Below the pieces are notes generated by a model that saw nothing but the letters and a program-made list of their open reading frames with translations, made no database searches and had not been told where the DNA came from. From Mogibacterium sp. (GTDB taxonomy: Bacteria; Bacillota; Clostridia; Peptostreptococcales; Anaerovoracaceae): a stretch of DNA of 5,204 nt. Of this stretch, positions 1 through 5,204 are shown one piece after another. The translations under genes were made by a program, and so were the position numbers. The first letter of the stretch is position 1, and each line of letters opens with the position of its first letter. The stretch is taken from the NCBI GenBank assembly GCA_017434685.1, contig JAFREV010000126.1, forward strand, positions 1 through 5,204. Reading direction: 5' to 3'.

Positions 1-2424
1 ATTCCGGCAATTCACTTCAGTGCGAATATTGATCAGGAAATAGTAGAACACACCAGTTGGCTCAATACGGGACGGGTAAGAAGTACCGAGGACAATCGCG
101 AGTATGATACACGCAACGGAAACTTGGATACAGCGAGTATCGAGGCAGCTCCGAGCGGAAACTTTATTATAAAGAAGATTGCAAAGCATCGCTTCAATGA
201 TCACGACCAGGACCTCGAATGGACGCTGAGGTGGAGGAACACCACGAGCCAGACCTACACAAAACGCGTTCTTATAGACGTGCTTCCGTACAACGGAGAC
301 CCGAGAGGAACAGAGTTCACCGGCAGCTATAATATTACGAAACTCAATTATAAGTTCTTGAACGGGCTTAATGCGTCGAACTTCAGCTTCTATTACACGA
401 CAGACCCTGAAGCGAGAACCGCGTCTGCATTTGCAAACGGTATTGATTATGATGGGCTTGTCGGAGACAACCCGACAGTAGGGGGCATAGAGTGGCATAA
501 AGCGGAGATAGCCGATGACGGCACTGTTTCCGCGGTAGTCGGAAAAGATATAGCAGCATTTCTTGTGGCAGGCGACGTTCCGTCCCAAGGTGAGGTAAGA
601 GCGACAGTTACAATCAAACCGGAAGGTAACAAGCCGGGAGACCACTATGTAAATGCTATAGCCGTTAACGATATGATGCAGGGCAACCGAGTAGACATAA
701 TAAAGAGAGGACTTCGCGGAACCGTATGGCGCGAGGATGAGGATTCCGTCGACGGCAGCAGACAGTTGAACGAACTGAAACTCGGAAATGTCAAAGTAGT
801 ATTAAAGAAACAGAATTCGGCAGGAGAGTGGGAAGAGTTTGCCACAACCGCAACGGAGATGAGCGGCAGATATGAGTTTTCTGATCTTCCTGCAGGAAAG
901 TTCAGGGTCGAATTCGTAAACAGCGGAGGCATAACTCTTTCAAATTACTTAGCTACTACGCAGAACGCAGAGGGCGTGGCCGCCAGCCATAACTCAGATG
1001 CAAGGCCGCTTTATCAGGATGAGGTATTTGCCGTAATCGAAGATATCGAGATGCCGGCAGCCGTAGATATGAATACATCCTCTTACTACGTTGAACACCA
1101 GGATCTCGGTGTATGGAGACCGGATCTCACGGTAAGCAAGACGGTTCGTGCACCGGCTGACGTCATTGAAAATCTTAAAAACAAAGAGTTCAGTTTCAAA
1201 CTCACGGTGCCGGGAGGAGAAGAAGATGAGATCTTCGAAATGTTCAATGCTGACAAAGAATCTGTCGGACCGGTAACAGGTGCTCAGCTCAAGAAGGGAT
1301 ATATATTTAAGCTCAAACACGGTGAGAGCATAAGGTTTGCAGAGCTTCCTGCAAATGTCGAATATACTCTTGAGGAGCAGAATTATTCGAGCAAGGGCTA
1401 CACGATGAGCCTCGCTGACGAAAGCGATGCCATGAGTGCAAATCTTGATCAAAACAGAGAGGTTAATGTAATCAACACTTACATCCCTCCGACTGATGTA
1501 GAAATCGGAAACGCAACATTCTATGTCAGAAAGGTTGATAACAGGGGCAATGTAATTACATCATCACCTGCAATTTTCGAACTCTTTAAAGAGAACAGCA
1601 ATGAGTCAATCACGGCTGAAACAAGCACGGAAAACGGACTTGCAAAATTCGTGGTTGAGGAAGCGGGCAGGTACACTCTCAAGGAGAAACAGGCTCCTAA
1701 GGGATATAAGAAGACTTCAGATGTTTACACAATTATCGTAGAGGATGCCGGCAGGGTATTTGTCGAAGAGGATACTGATAACAACGAAAACATCTTTGAA
1801 AGACTTTTCAACATATCCGGAGACGGAGACTGGGATGCGGATACGCTCACGCTTACGGTAGCCAACGAAAAACTCAATGGCAATCTGTCAATCTCCAAAC
1901 AGGTAGACAAGAATGTCGTACGCGAAGGCGATACGCTCGTATACACACTGCTGATAACCAACATAAGTGATGTGGCATACGAAAACGGCAATATCTGGGA
2001 TGTGCTTCCTGAGCAGATCGCCTATCTGAGCGATGATTCGAACGGAGTCTACAGTCTTGAGAACGGAAGAGAGCGTATCGATTGGACTATCGATCGACTC
2101 GAACCGGGAGAGACTAAGGCGATACACATGAACACGCTGGTCAAGGAATGCAGCAGCAGAGAAGAGATTGTCAACTTCGCCTACGTTAAAGATGAAATCG
2201 TGGAAGAAGAATACGAAGACACTTCGACAACTAAAGTTCTGGGTGAATATGCCGATGATACTGAAGTCATGGACACACCTGAGAAAGACGGCCGTTCAAA
2301 TGCGAGCGTCAAAGGTCCGAGCACAGGTGATACGAATGCGATTATGCTTGTGGCTATGATATTTGCCGTAAGCTTCTCAGCATACGTAATAATGGCAGTA
2401 AAACGCCGCAAAAACAGGATGTAA
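1..2424 (+). CDS. Sortase-anchored multidomain surface protein (SdrD_B / Cna_B / SpaA / DUF11 domains), 5'-truncated by the window
   Basis: This is the C-terminal 807 residues of a large secreted, wall-anchored protein. The frame has no stop back to base 1 and no signal peptide is present, so the TTG at 124 is not a credible start. In window residue numbers: about 55-230 is a beta-rich DUF11-like region with LPYNGDPRGT (95-104). About 238-372 is an SdrD_B-like domain (GTVWREDED, then GRYEFSDLPAGKFRVEF). About 376-495 is a Cna_B/pilin-like domain with candidate isopeptide residues K380, E459 and N492. About 505-625 is a SpaA-like prealbumin fold (YTLKEKQAPKGY) with candidates K511, E562 and N622. 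About 628-730 is a DUF11 domain (EGDTLVYTLLITN). After an acidic linker come GPSTGD (772-777), a hydrophobic helix (about 780-800) and the tail KRRKNRM. The likely role is adhesion or a wall stalk; the ligand is unknown. Domain calls are from memory of the families. The anchor class is confident, the exact function is not. Confidence 0.88.
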   Translation: MPAIHFSANIDQEIVEHTSWLNTGRVRSTEDNREYDTRNGNLDTASIEAAPSGNFIIKKIAKHRFNDHDQDLEWTLRWRNTTSQTYTKRVLIDVLPYNGDPRGTEFTGSYNITKLNYKFLNGLNASNFSFYYTTDPEARTASAFANGIDYDGLVGDNPTVGGIEWHKAEIADDGTVSAVVGKDIAAFLVAGDVPSQGEVRATVTIKPEGNKPGDHYVNAIAVNDMMQGNRVDIIKRGLRGTVWREDEDSVDGSRQLNELKLGNVKVVLKKQNSAGEWEEFATTATEMSGRYEFSDLPAGKFRVEFVNSGGITLSNYLATTQNAEGVAASHNSDARPLYQDEVFAVIEDIEMPAAVDMNTSSYYVEHQDLGVWRPDLTVSKTVRAPADVIENLKNKEFSFKLTVPGGEEDEIFEMFNADKESVGPVTGAQLKKGYIFKLKHGESIRFAELPANVEYTLEEQNYSSKGYTMSLADESDAMSANLDQNREVNVINTYIPPTDVEIGNATFYVRKVDNRGNVITSSPAIFELFKENSNESITAETSTENGLAKFVVEEAGRYTLKEKQAPKGYKKTSDVYTIIVEDAGRVFVEEDTDNNENIFERLFNISGDGDWDADTLTLTVANEKLNGNLSISKQVDKNVVREGDTLVYTLLITNISDVAYENGNIWDVLPEQIAYLSDDSNGVYSLENGRERIDWTIDRLEPGETKAIHMNTLVKECSSREEIVNFAYVKDEIVEEEYEDTSTTKVLGEYADDTEVMDTPEKDGRSNASVKGPSTGDTNAIMLVAMIFAVSFSAYVIMAVKRRKNRM
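2314..2421 (+). other. C-terminal cell-wall sorting signal (GPSTGD, membrane helix, basic tail)
   Basis: The end of the surface protein has the three-part layout recognised by sortases: a PxTG core (GPSTGD, residues 772-777), about 21 mostly hydrophobic residues (780-800), and a positively charged end, KRRKNRM. By analogy with LPXTG proteins, cleavage would fall between T775 and G776, with transfer to a cell-wall or pilin acceptor. The first motif position is Gly rather than Leu, which suggests a sortase with relaxed or altered specificity; no sortase gene lies in the window. Layout is seen directly; the cleavage site is inferred. Confidence 0.85.
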
Positions 2425-2459
2425 CTCAGTCCATGCACTCCTCATTGCATGACGGTTAC
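2421..2459. repeat. Imperfect inverted repeat at the stop codon of the surface-protein gene
   Basis: GTAAC (2421-2425, containing the TAA stop) pairs with GTTAC (2455-2459), and ATGCA (2433-2437) pairs with TGCAT (2446-2450). A GTC/GAC pair can form between them if bulges are allowed. In RNA this would give a bulged hairpin just before the terminator. The related octamers TAACTCAG and TTACTCAG also recur at 2422-2429 and 2456-2463. It may be an upstream element of the terminator, a 3'-end stabiliser, or chance. Confidence 0.35.
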
Positions 2460-2461
2460 TC

Positions 2462-2498
2462 AGGGCCGACTCCGAAGAAAACGGAGCCGGTCCTTTTT
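2462..2498 (+). terminator. Rho-independent terminator after the surface-protein gene
   Basis: A 13-position stem is formed by 2462-2474 (AGGGCCGACTCCG) and 2482-2494 (CGGAGCCGGTCCT), with one G-U pair and one A-C mismatch. The 7-nt loop is AAGAAAA, and a run of five T follows at 2494-2498. The stem is GC-rich and lies 37 nt past the stop codon, as expected for an intrinsic terminator on the + strand. It separates the surface-protein unit from the carD operon. Confidence 0.85.
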
Positions 2499-2512
2499 CA
2501 TGAAAAGACATA

Positions 2513-2541
2513 TTGACATCATTACCCCCGAGTGATAAAAT
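2513..2541 (+). promoter_or_regulatory. Sigma-70/SigA-type promoter candidate for the carD operon (upstream)
   Basis: There is a perfect -35 box TTGACA at 2513-2518, a 17-bp spacer, and a -10 box TAAAAT at 2536-2541 (one mismatch to TATAAT). An extended -10 TG sits at 2533-2534. It lies just after the terminator, facing carD. Transcription would start near 2548, giving a leader of about 65 nt before the carD ATG. Of the two candidates this one matches the consensus better overall. Confidence 0.75.
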
Positions 2542-2556
2542 TACAAATTTTCATTG

Positions 2557-2574
2557 TTTGCTTTTTAATGCAAA
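2557..2574. repeat. Short inverted repeat in the carD leader/promoter region
   Basis: TTTGC (2557-2561) and GCAAA (2570-2574) flank 8 nt. The repeat lies downstream of the first promoter candidate and overlaps the -35 box and spacer of the second, so it could be an operator or a weak leader hairpin. CAAATT also occurs twice nearby (2544-2549 and 2571-2576). The stem is only 5 bp and AT-rich, so chance is a real alternative. Confidence 0.2.
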
Positions 2575-2586
2575 TTGCTATATAAT
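2558..2586 (+). promoter_or_regulatory. Second promoter candidate for the carD operon (proximal)
   Basis: A perfect -10 box TATAAT is at 2581-2586, preceded at 17 bp by a weak -35 box TTGCTT (2558-2563, three of six matches). Transcription would start near 2593, only a few bases before the ribosome binding site, leaving a leader of about 20 nt. It could act in tandem with the upstream promoter, or the TATAAT could be chance in this AT-rich stretch. Confidence 0.4.
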
Positions 2587-2597
2587 CAACTATGTAT

Positions 2598-2604
2598 AAG
2601 GGGG
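2598..2604 (+). promoter_or_regulatory. Ribosome binding site that fixes the carD start
   Basis: AAGGGGG ends 9 nt before the ATG at 2614. A longer reading from the ATG at 2575 would add 13 residues, but it would place this Shine-Dalgarno inside the coding region and overlap the proximal TATAAT. The CarD family characteristically starts right at MFKVGD, so 2614 is preferred. Confidence 0.85.
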
Positions 2605-2613
2605 AAATCGTCC

Positions 2614-3087
2614 ATGTTTAAGGTCGGAGATCCGATTGTTTATCCAATGTACGGTGCGGGGACTATCAAGGAGATTGTCGAAAAGGACTTTCTCGGTGAA
2701 ACCCGCATGTATTATAATGTGGACCTTCCGTACTGCCGTATGGAAGCCTCTGTTCCTGTGGACAATTGCGAAAAACTCGGAGTCAGGGCCATAATAGACC
2801 CCGGACGCATCGAGGAAGTGATTGAGGTGCTCAAAGGAAAAACTGAGCCCATGAACCCGAATTGGAATAAAAGATACCGCGAGAACACCGAACGTATACA
2901 GACGGGAGATATCCTGGAGGTGGCAGCGGTAGTTCGAAATCTTGTCAGGACGGACAGAGCCAAACCCCTATCCACCGGGGAGAAAAAACTCCTCAGCACC
3001 GCCAAGCAGATATTGGAAAGCGAACTGATATATGCGGGCGGCTACACAATGGAAGAAGCGGACGAGATGGTCGAACTCAATATTTAG
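2614..3087 (+). CDS. carD: CarD/CdnL-family RNA polymerase-binding transcription regulator
   Basis: This 157-residue protein matches the whole length of the CarD/CdnL family (M. tuberculosis CarD is about 162 aa). The N-terminal Tudor-like RNA polymerase interaction domain (about 1-60) opens with FKVGDPIVYPMYGAG and ends near PVDNCEKLGVR. The helical C-terminal DNA-binding domain (about 64-157) contains NPNWNKRYREN, whose W84 aligns with the Trp that wedges into promoter DNA at the upstream edge of the -10 bubble, and LSTGEKKLL, a family signature. Known members bind the polymerase beta lobe and alter open-complex stability, notably at rRNA promoters. In my hand alignment the mycobacterial polymerase-contact Arg47 is Ser46 here, while Arg25 is Lys24. 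It is the first gene of a probable operon with ispDF and proS, preceded by its own promoter region. The family call is very sure; which promoters it controls is unknown. Confidence 0.95.
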   Translation: MFKVGDPIVYPMYGAGTIKEIVEKDFLGETRMYYNVDLPYCRMEASVPVDNCEKLGVRAIIDPGRIEEVIEVLKGKTEPMNPNWNKRYRENTERIQTGDILEVAAVVRNLVRTDRAKPLSTGEKKLLSTAKQILESELIYAGGYTMEEADEMVELNI

Positions 3088-3137
3088 CCCGGAGCTTGCG
3101 AGTCGACCATTTTCTATCGCACATTTATTAAGCAGTT

Positions 3138-4382
3138 ATGGAAAACAAGAAATACGAAAGAATTTATTCAATAATAGTCGCTGCCGGCAAGGGCAGACGC
3201 GTCGGAGGAGATATCCCCAAACAGCTTTTGCCATACGGTAACGGCACCGTGCTCGAGATTGCAGTCAGGAAGTTTGCAGGCTCGGAGTATGTTGACAGTG
3301 TCATAGTGGTATCTCCTGGTGATGGATCTCTGGATAAGACCTATCTCCAGATAATGGGATCTGTCAGAGTGACGCTTGAGGAAAGAGAAATGGACTCAGT
3401 ACCTGACATTCTTGTCGTAAGGGGCGGAGAGGAAAGACATGACTCGGTGCTTGCGGGTTTGAGAGTTGCAGCGGATGACGCAAAGTCAAGAGGGATTGAC
3501 CCGGAAAATGTCATGGTCCTCATTCATGATGCAGCTCGTCCCGGAGTCGATATCGGTATTATCAAGAGGGCAGTTGAGGCTATGGAGAAATGCCGCGCCG
3601 TAACGGTTGCCATGCCATCCGTAGACTCCGTTCGTATGATTTCAGATACAACGGAGAAATCGTTGAAAAACGAATACTCTTATCCTATAATTACGAGTAC
3701 TAATGTCCGGAGAGATCTGGTATTTAATGTCCAGACGCCTCAGGTGTTTGCGCTGTCGGATATATTATCTGCACATGAGCAGGCACGGAGGGACGGATTT
3801 GTAGGAACGGATGATGCTTCGTATGCCGAGCACATAGGAATAGAGGTCGGCATAGTAGAGGGAAGCAGAACCAATGCCAAAATAACCACGGCGGAGGATC
3901 TTAATTTGAGCGTAAGAGTCGGTAACGGATACGACGTACATAAACTTGTCCCGGGAAGAGACCTGATACTCTGCGGGACCCCTATCCCCGCGAAGCTCGG
4001 GCTTCTCGGTCATTCTGATGCGGATGTTGCGACACACGCACTGATGGACGCGTTGCTCGGGGCTGCAGGACTCGGAGACATAGGGAAACATTTTCCTGAC
4101 ACCGACGAAAAATACAAAGGGGCCAATTCTCTCGAGCTTCTTAAAACAGTAAATGAGATGCTTGGGGCTTGGAGCGTAGGCAATGTAGACATCACGATAA
4201 TTGCCGAAGAGCCCAAACTGGCACCGTATAACGAACAAATGAGAAAGAACATTGCAGATACACTCGGGATACCGGAGACCGCTGTCAATATCAAAGCGAC
4301 CACGGAAGAAGGACTCGGGTTTACGGGCAGAGGAGAGGGCATAGCGGCCTTCGCTGCCTGCACGATAGAAGGGAGTTTATAA
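3138..4382 (+). CDS. ispDF: Bifunctional IspD-IspF: MEP cytidylyltransferase / MEcPP synthase
   Basis: This 414-residue fusion catalyses two non-consecutive steps of the MEP isoprenoid pathway. IspD joins MEP and CTP to give CDP-ME plus pyrophosphate; IspF cyclises CDP-ME 2-phosphate to MEcPP plus CMP. The IspD half (about 8-258) shows the CTP loop AAGKGRRVGGDIPKQ (R20, K28), GGEERHDSVLAGL, HDAARP (130-135), R191, QTPQVF, TDDAS and K248 near the end. The IspF half (about 260-414) shows GYDVH (metal ligands D266 and H268), LGHSDADVATHALMDALLGAA (third ligand H300), GDIGKHFPDTD, NVDITIIAEEPK, and KATTEEGLGFTGRGEGIAA. All expected catalytic residues appear intact in both halves. The linker is only a few residues. 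The ATG is forced: an in-frame TAA lies at 3129-3131 and the nucleotide loop starts at residue 15. No strong Shine-Dalgarno is visible. It lies 50 nt after carD and 3 nt before proS. The middle step, IspE, must be encoded elsewhere. Confidence 0.96.
   Translation: MENKKYERIYSIIVAAGKGRRVGGDIPKQLLPYGNGTVLEIAVRKFAGSEYVDSVIVVSPGDGSLDKTYLQIMGSVRVTLEEREMDSVPDILVVRGGEERHDSVLAGLRVAADDAKSRGIDPENVMVLIHDAARPGVDIGIIKRAVEAMEKCRAVTVAMPSVDSVRMISDTTEKSLKNEYSYPIITSTNVRRDLVFNVQTPQVFALSDILSAHEQARRDGFVGTDDASYAEHIGIEVGIVEGSRTNAKITTAEDLNLSVRVGNGYDVHKLVPGRDLILCGTPIPAKLGLLGHSDADVATHALMDALLGAAGLGDIGKHFPDTDEKYKGANSLELLKTVNEMLGAWSVGNVDITIIAEEPKLAPYNEQMRKNIADTLGIPETAVNIKATTEEGLGFTGRGEGIAAFAACTIEGSL
4369..4375 (+). promoter_or_regulatory. 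Ribosome binding site of proS, inside the end of ispDF
   Basis: AAGGGAG lies within the last codons of ispDF and ends 10 nt before the proS ATG at 4386. With the ispDF stop (4380-4382) only 3 nt from that ATG, the two genes are probably translationally coupled. Confidence 0.8.
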
Positions 4383-4385
4383 AAA

Positions 4386-5204
4386 ATGAGATTATCTAAG
4401 AATCACCTTAAGACACTGAGAGAAGCACCAAGCGATGCTGTGCTCGAGAGCCATAAACTGCTCGTAAGAGCCAACATGATCAAGCAGGAATCTGCAGGCG
4501 TGTACATGTATCCTAAACTGGGATGGAGAAGCGTACGCAAAGTAGAGCAGATCGTAAGAGAAGAGATGGATTATGTGAATTGCCAGGAAATCTACATGCC
4601 GCATATCAACCCTGCAGAGCTCTGGCAGGAGACCGGCAGATGGTACGCATACGGACCGGAACTTTGGAGAATCGAGGATCGTAACGGCAACGGCTTCGTG
4701 CTCAACCCTACATGCGAGGAGATTTTTACTGACTTCGTAAGAAAAGAATGGTCTTCATACAAGGAACTCCCATTCTCACTCTATCACATTCAGTTCAAAT
4801 ACAGAGACGAAGCTCGTCCTAGATACGGACTTCTGAGAACGAGAGAGTTCATCATGAAGGACGCATATACATTCGACGCAACAGAGGAAGACATGCACAC
4901 TGCATATATGAGACAGTATCATGCTTATGAGAAAGTCTTCACACGCTGCGGACTCGACTACAGAATCGTAGAGGCGGATAACGGCCCTATCGGCGGATCC
5001 AAGTCCCATGAGTTCTCGGCTCTCTCCGACTGGGGTGAGTCAGACATCCTCTACTGTAACGAATGCGGAATGGCAGCTACAGTAGAAAGAGCGGAATGTG
5101 TGGATGACGAACCTGTTAAAGAAGAAATGCAGCCTATGGAGAAGGTTTTCACTCCGGAGACCAAGACCATCGAGGATGTATGCAATTACCTCAAACTTCC
5201 GGTA
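4386..5204 (+). CDS. proS: Prolyl-tRNA synthetase, bacterial type, 3'-truncated by the window
   Basis: The first 273 residues of a cytoplasmic class II aminoacyl-tRNA synthetase that charges tRNA-Pro; the frame is open to the right edge. It aligns with E. coli ProS almost without gaps from residue 1. Motif 1 region: VREEMDYVNCQEIYMP then LWQETGRW. TxE proline-binding loop: NPTCEE (T109, E111). Motif 2: KYRDEARPRYGLLRTREF (R140), followed by MKDAYTFD. GGSKSHEF is at 203-210. After about residue 220 the sequence enters the insertion (INS) editing domain typical of bacterial-type ProS, which clears Ala-tRNA-Pro; KTIEDVCNYLKLP (260-272) is its beginning. The catalytic motif 3 and the anticodon-binding domain lie beyond the edge. 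Full bacterial-type enzymes are about 570 aa. Unusual points are Cys110, where E. coli has His, and a CNEC pair (224-227) at the start of the INS region. The gene starts 3 nt after ispDF with a good ribosome binding site, so it is probably the third gene of the carD operon. Confidence 0.96.
   Translation, partial: MRLSKNHLKTLREAPSDAVLESHKLLVRANMIKQESAGVYMYPKLGWRSVRKVEQIVREEMDYVNCQEIYMPHINPAELWQETGRWYAYGPELWRIEDRNGNGFVLNPTCEEIFTDFVRKEWSSYKELPFSLYHIQFKYRDEARPRYGLLRTREFIMKDAYTFDATEEDMHTAYMRQYHAYEKVFTRCGLDYRIVEADNGPIGGSKSHEFSALSDWGESDILYCNECGMAATVERAECVDDEPVKEEMQPMEKVFTPETKTIEDVCNYLKLPV

Noticed and set aside
124..126. TTG as the start of the surface-protein gene
   Set aside because: The frame is open back to base 1 with similar composition, and there is no signal peptide after the TTG, which a sortase-anchored protein requires.
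994..1452. 152-residue open frame on the minus strand within the surface-protein gene
   Set aside because: It is fully inside a convincing + strand gene, has no recognisable domain, and no ribosome binding site or promoter was noted. It is a shadow frame.
2575..2613. Upstream ATG giving carD 13 extra residues
   Set aside because: The strong Shine-Dalgarno at 2598-2604 points to the ATG at 2614, and family members begin at the equivalent of MFKVGD.
3096..3137. Possible promoter (TTGCGA) in the carD-ispDF gap
   Set aside because: No acceptable -10 box lies 16-18 bp downstream.
3032..3241. 69-residue + strand frame bridging the carD-ispDF gap
   Set aside because: It overlaps the conserved end of carD and the conserved CTP loop of ispDF in another frame and has low-complexity basic content. 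It could only be considered if the gap were shown to be translated.
3765..4238. 157-residue open frame on the minus strand within ispDF
   Set aside because: It is antisense to highly conserved IspD/IspF motifs and its translation resembles no family I know. It is a shadow frame.
1..5204. CRISPR array, insertion sequence, tRNA/rRNA gene, or defence system
   Set aside because: No regular repeat-spacer pattern, terminal inverted repeats, transposase, or structured RNA gene was seen on reading. The window is accounted for by four genes and one intergenic control region.

Overview
The window looks like chromosomal DNA from a Gram-positive anaerobe, most likely a Clostridia-class Bacillota. A group near Mogibacterium/Eubacterium (family XIII-like) is my guess from gene style only. 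Supporting points are a sortase-anchored surface protein with Cna_B/SpaA-type domains, strong Shine-Dalgarno sites of AAGGGGG and AAGGGAG type, a CarD-family RNA polymerase regulator, the MEP isoprenoid pathway, and a bacterial-type prolyl-tRNA synthetase. All genes read on the + strand.

Layout. Bases 1-2424 are the 3' part of a large cell-wall-anchored surface protein. The frame is open through the left edge, so the true start and signal peptide lie outside. It ends in a GPSTGD sorting motif, a membrane helix and a basic tail. Bases 2425-2613 are intergenic: a small imperfect inverted repeat at the stop codon, a good rho-independent terminator (2462-2498), then one strong and one weaker promoter candidate. 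Bases 2614-3087 encode a CarD/CdnL-family regulator (157 aa, starting at the internal ATG at 2614). Bases 3138-4382 encode a fused IspD-IspF enzyme (414 aa). Bases 4386-5204 encode the first 273 residues of prolyl-tRNA synthetase, which runs off the right edge.

How they work together. The surface protein is a separate transcription unit, closed by the terminator. carD, ispDF and proS are co-directional with gaps of 50 and 3 nt and no visible terminator or promoter between them, so they probably form one growth-related operon. It would combine control of rRNA-type promoters (CarD), isoprenoid precursor synthesis (two of the MEP steps in one polypeptide; IspE must be elsewhere) and tRNA-Pro charging. 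The carD-ispD-ispF order also occurs in mycobacteria.

I found no CRISPR array, mobile element, RNA gene or clearly new system. The more unusual points are the IspD-IspF fusion with almost no linker, the enlarged IspD half, the Gly-containing sorting motif, and a His-to-Cys change in the proline-binding TxE loop of ProS.
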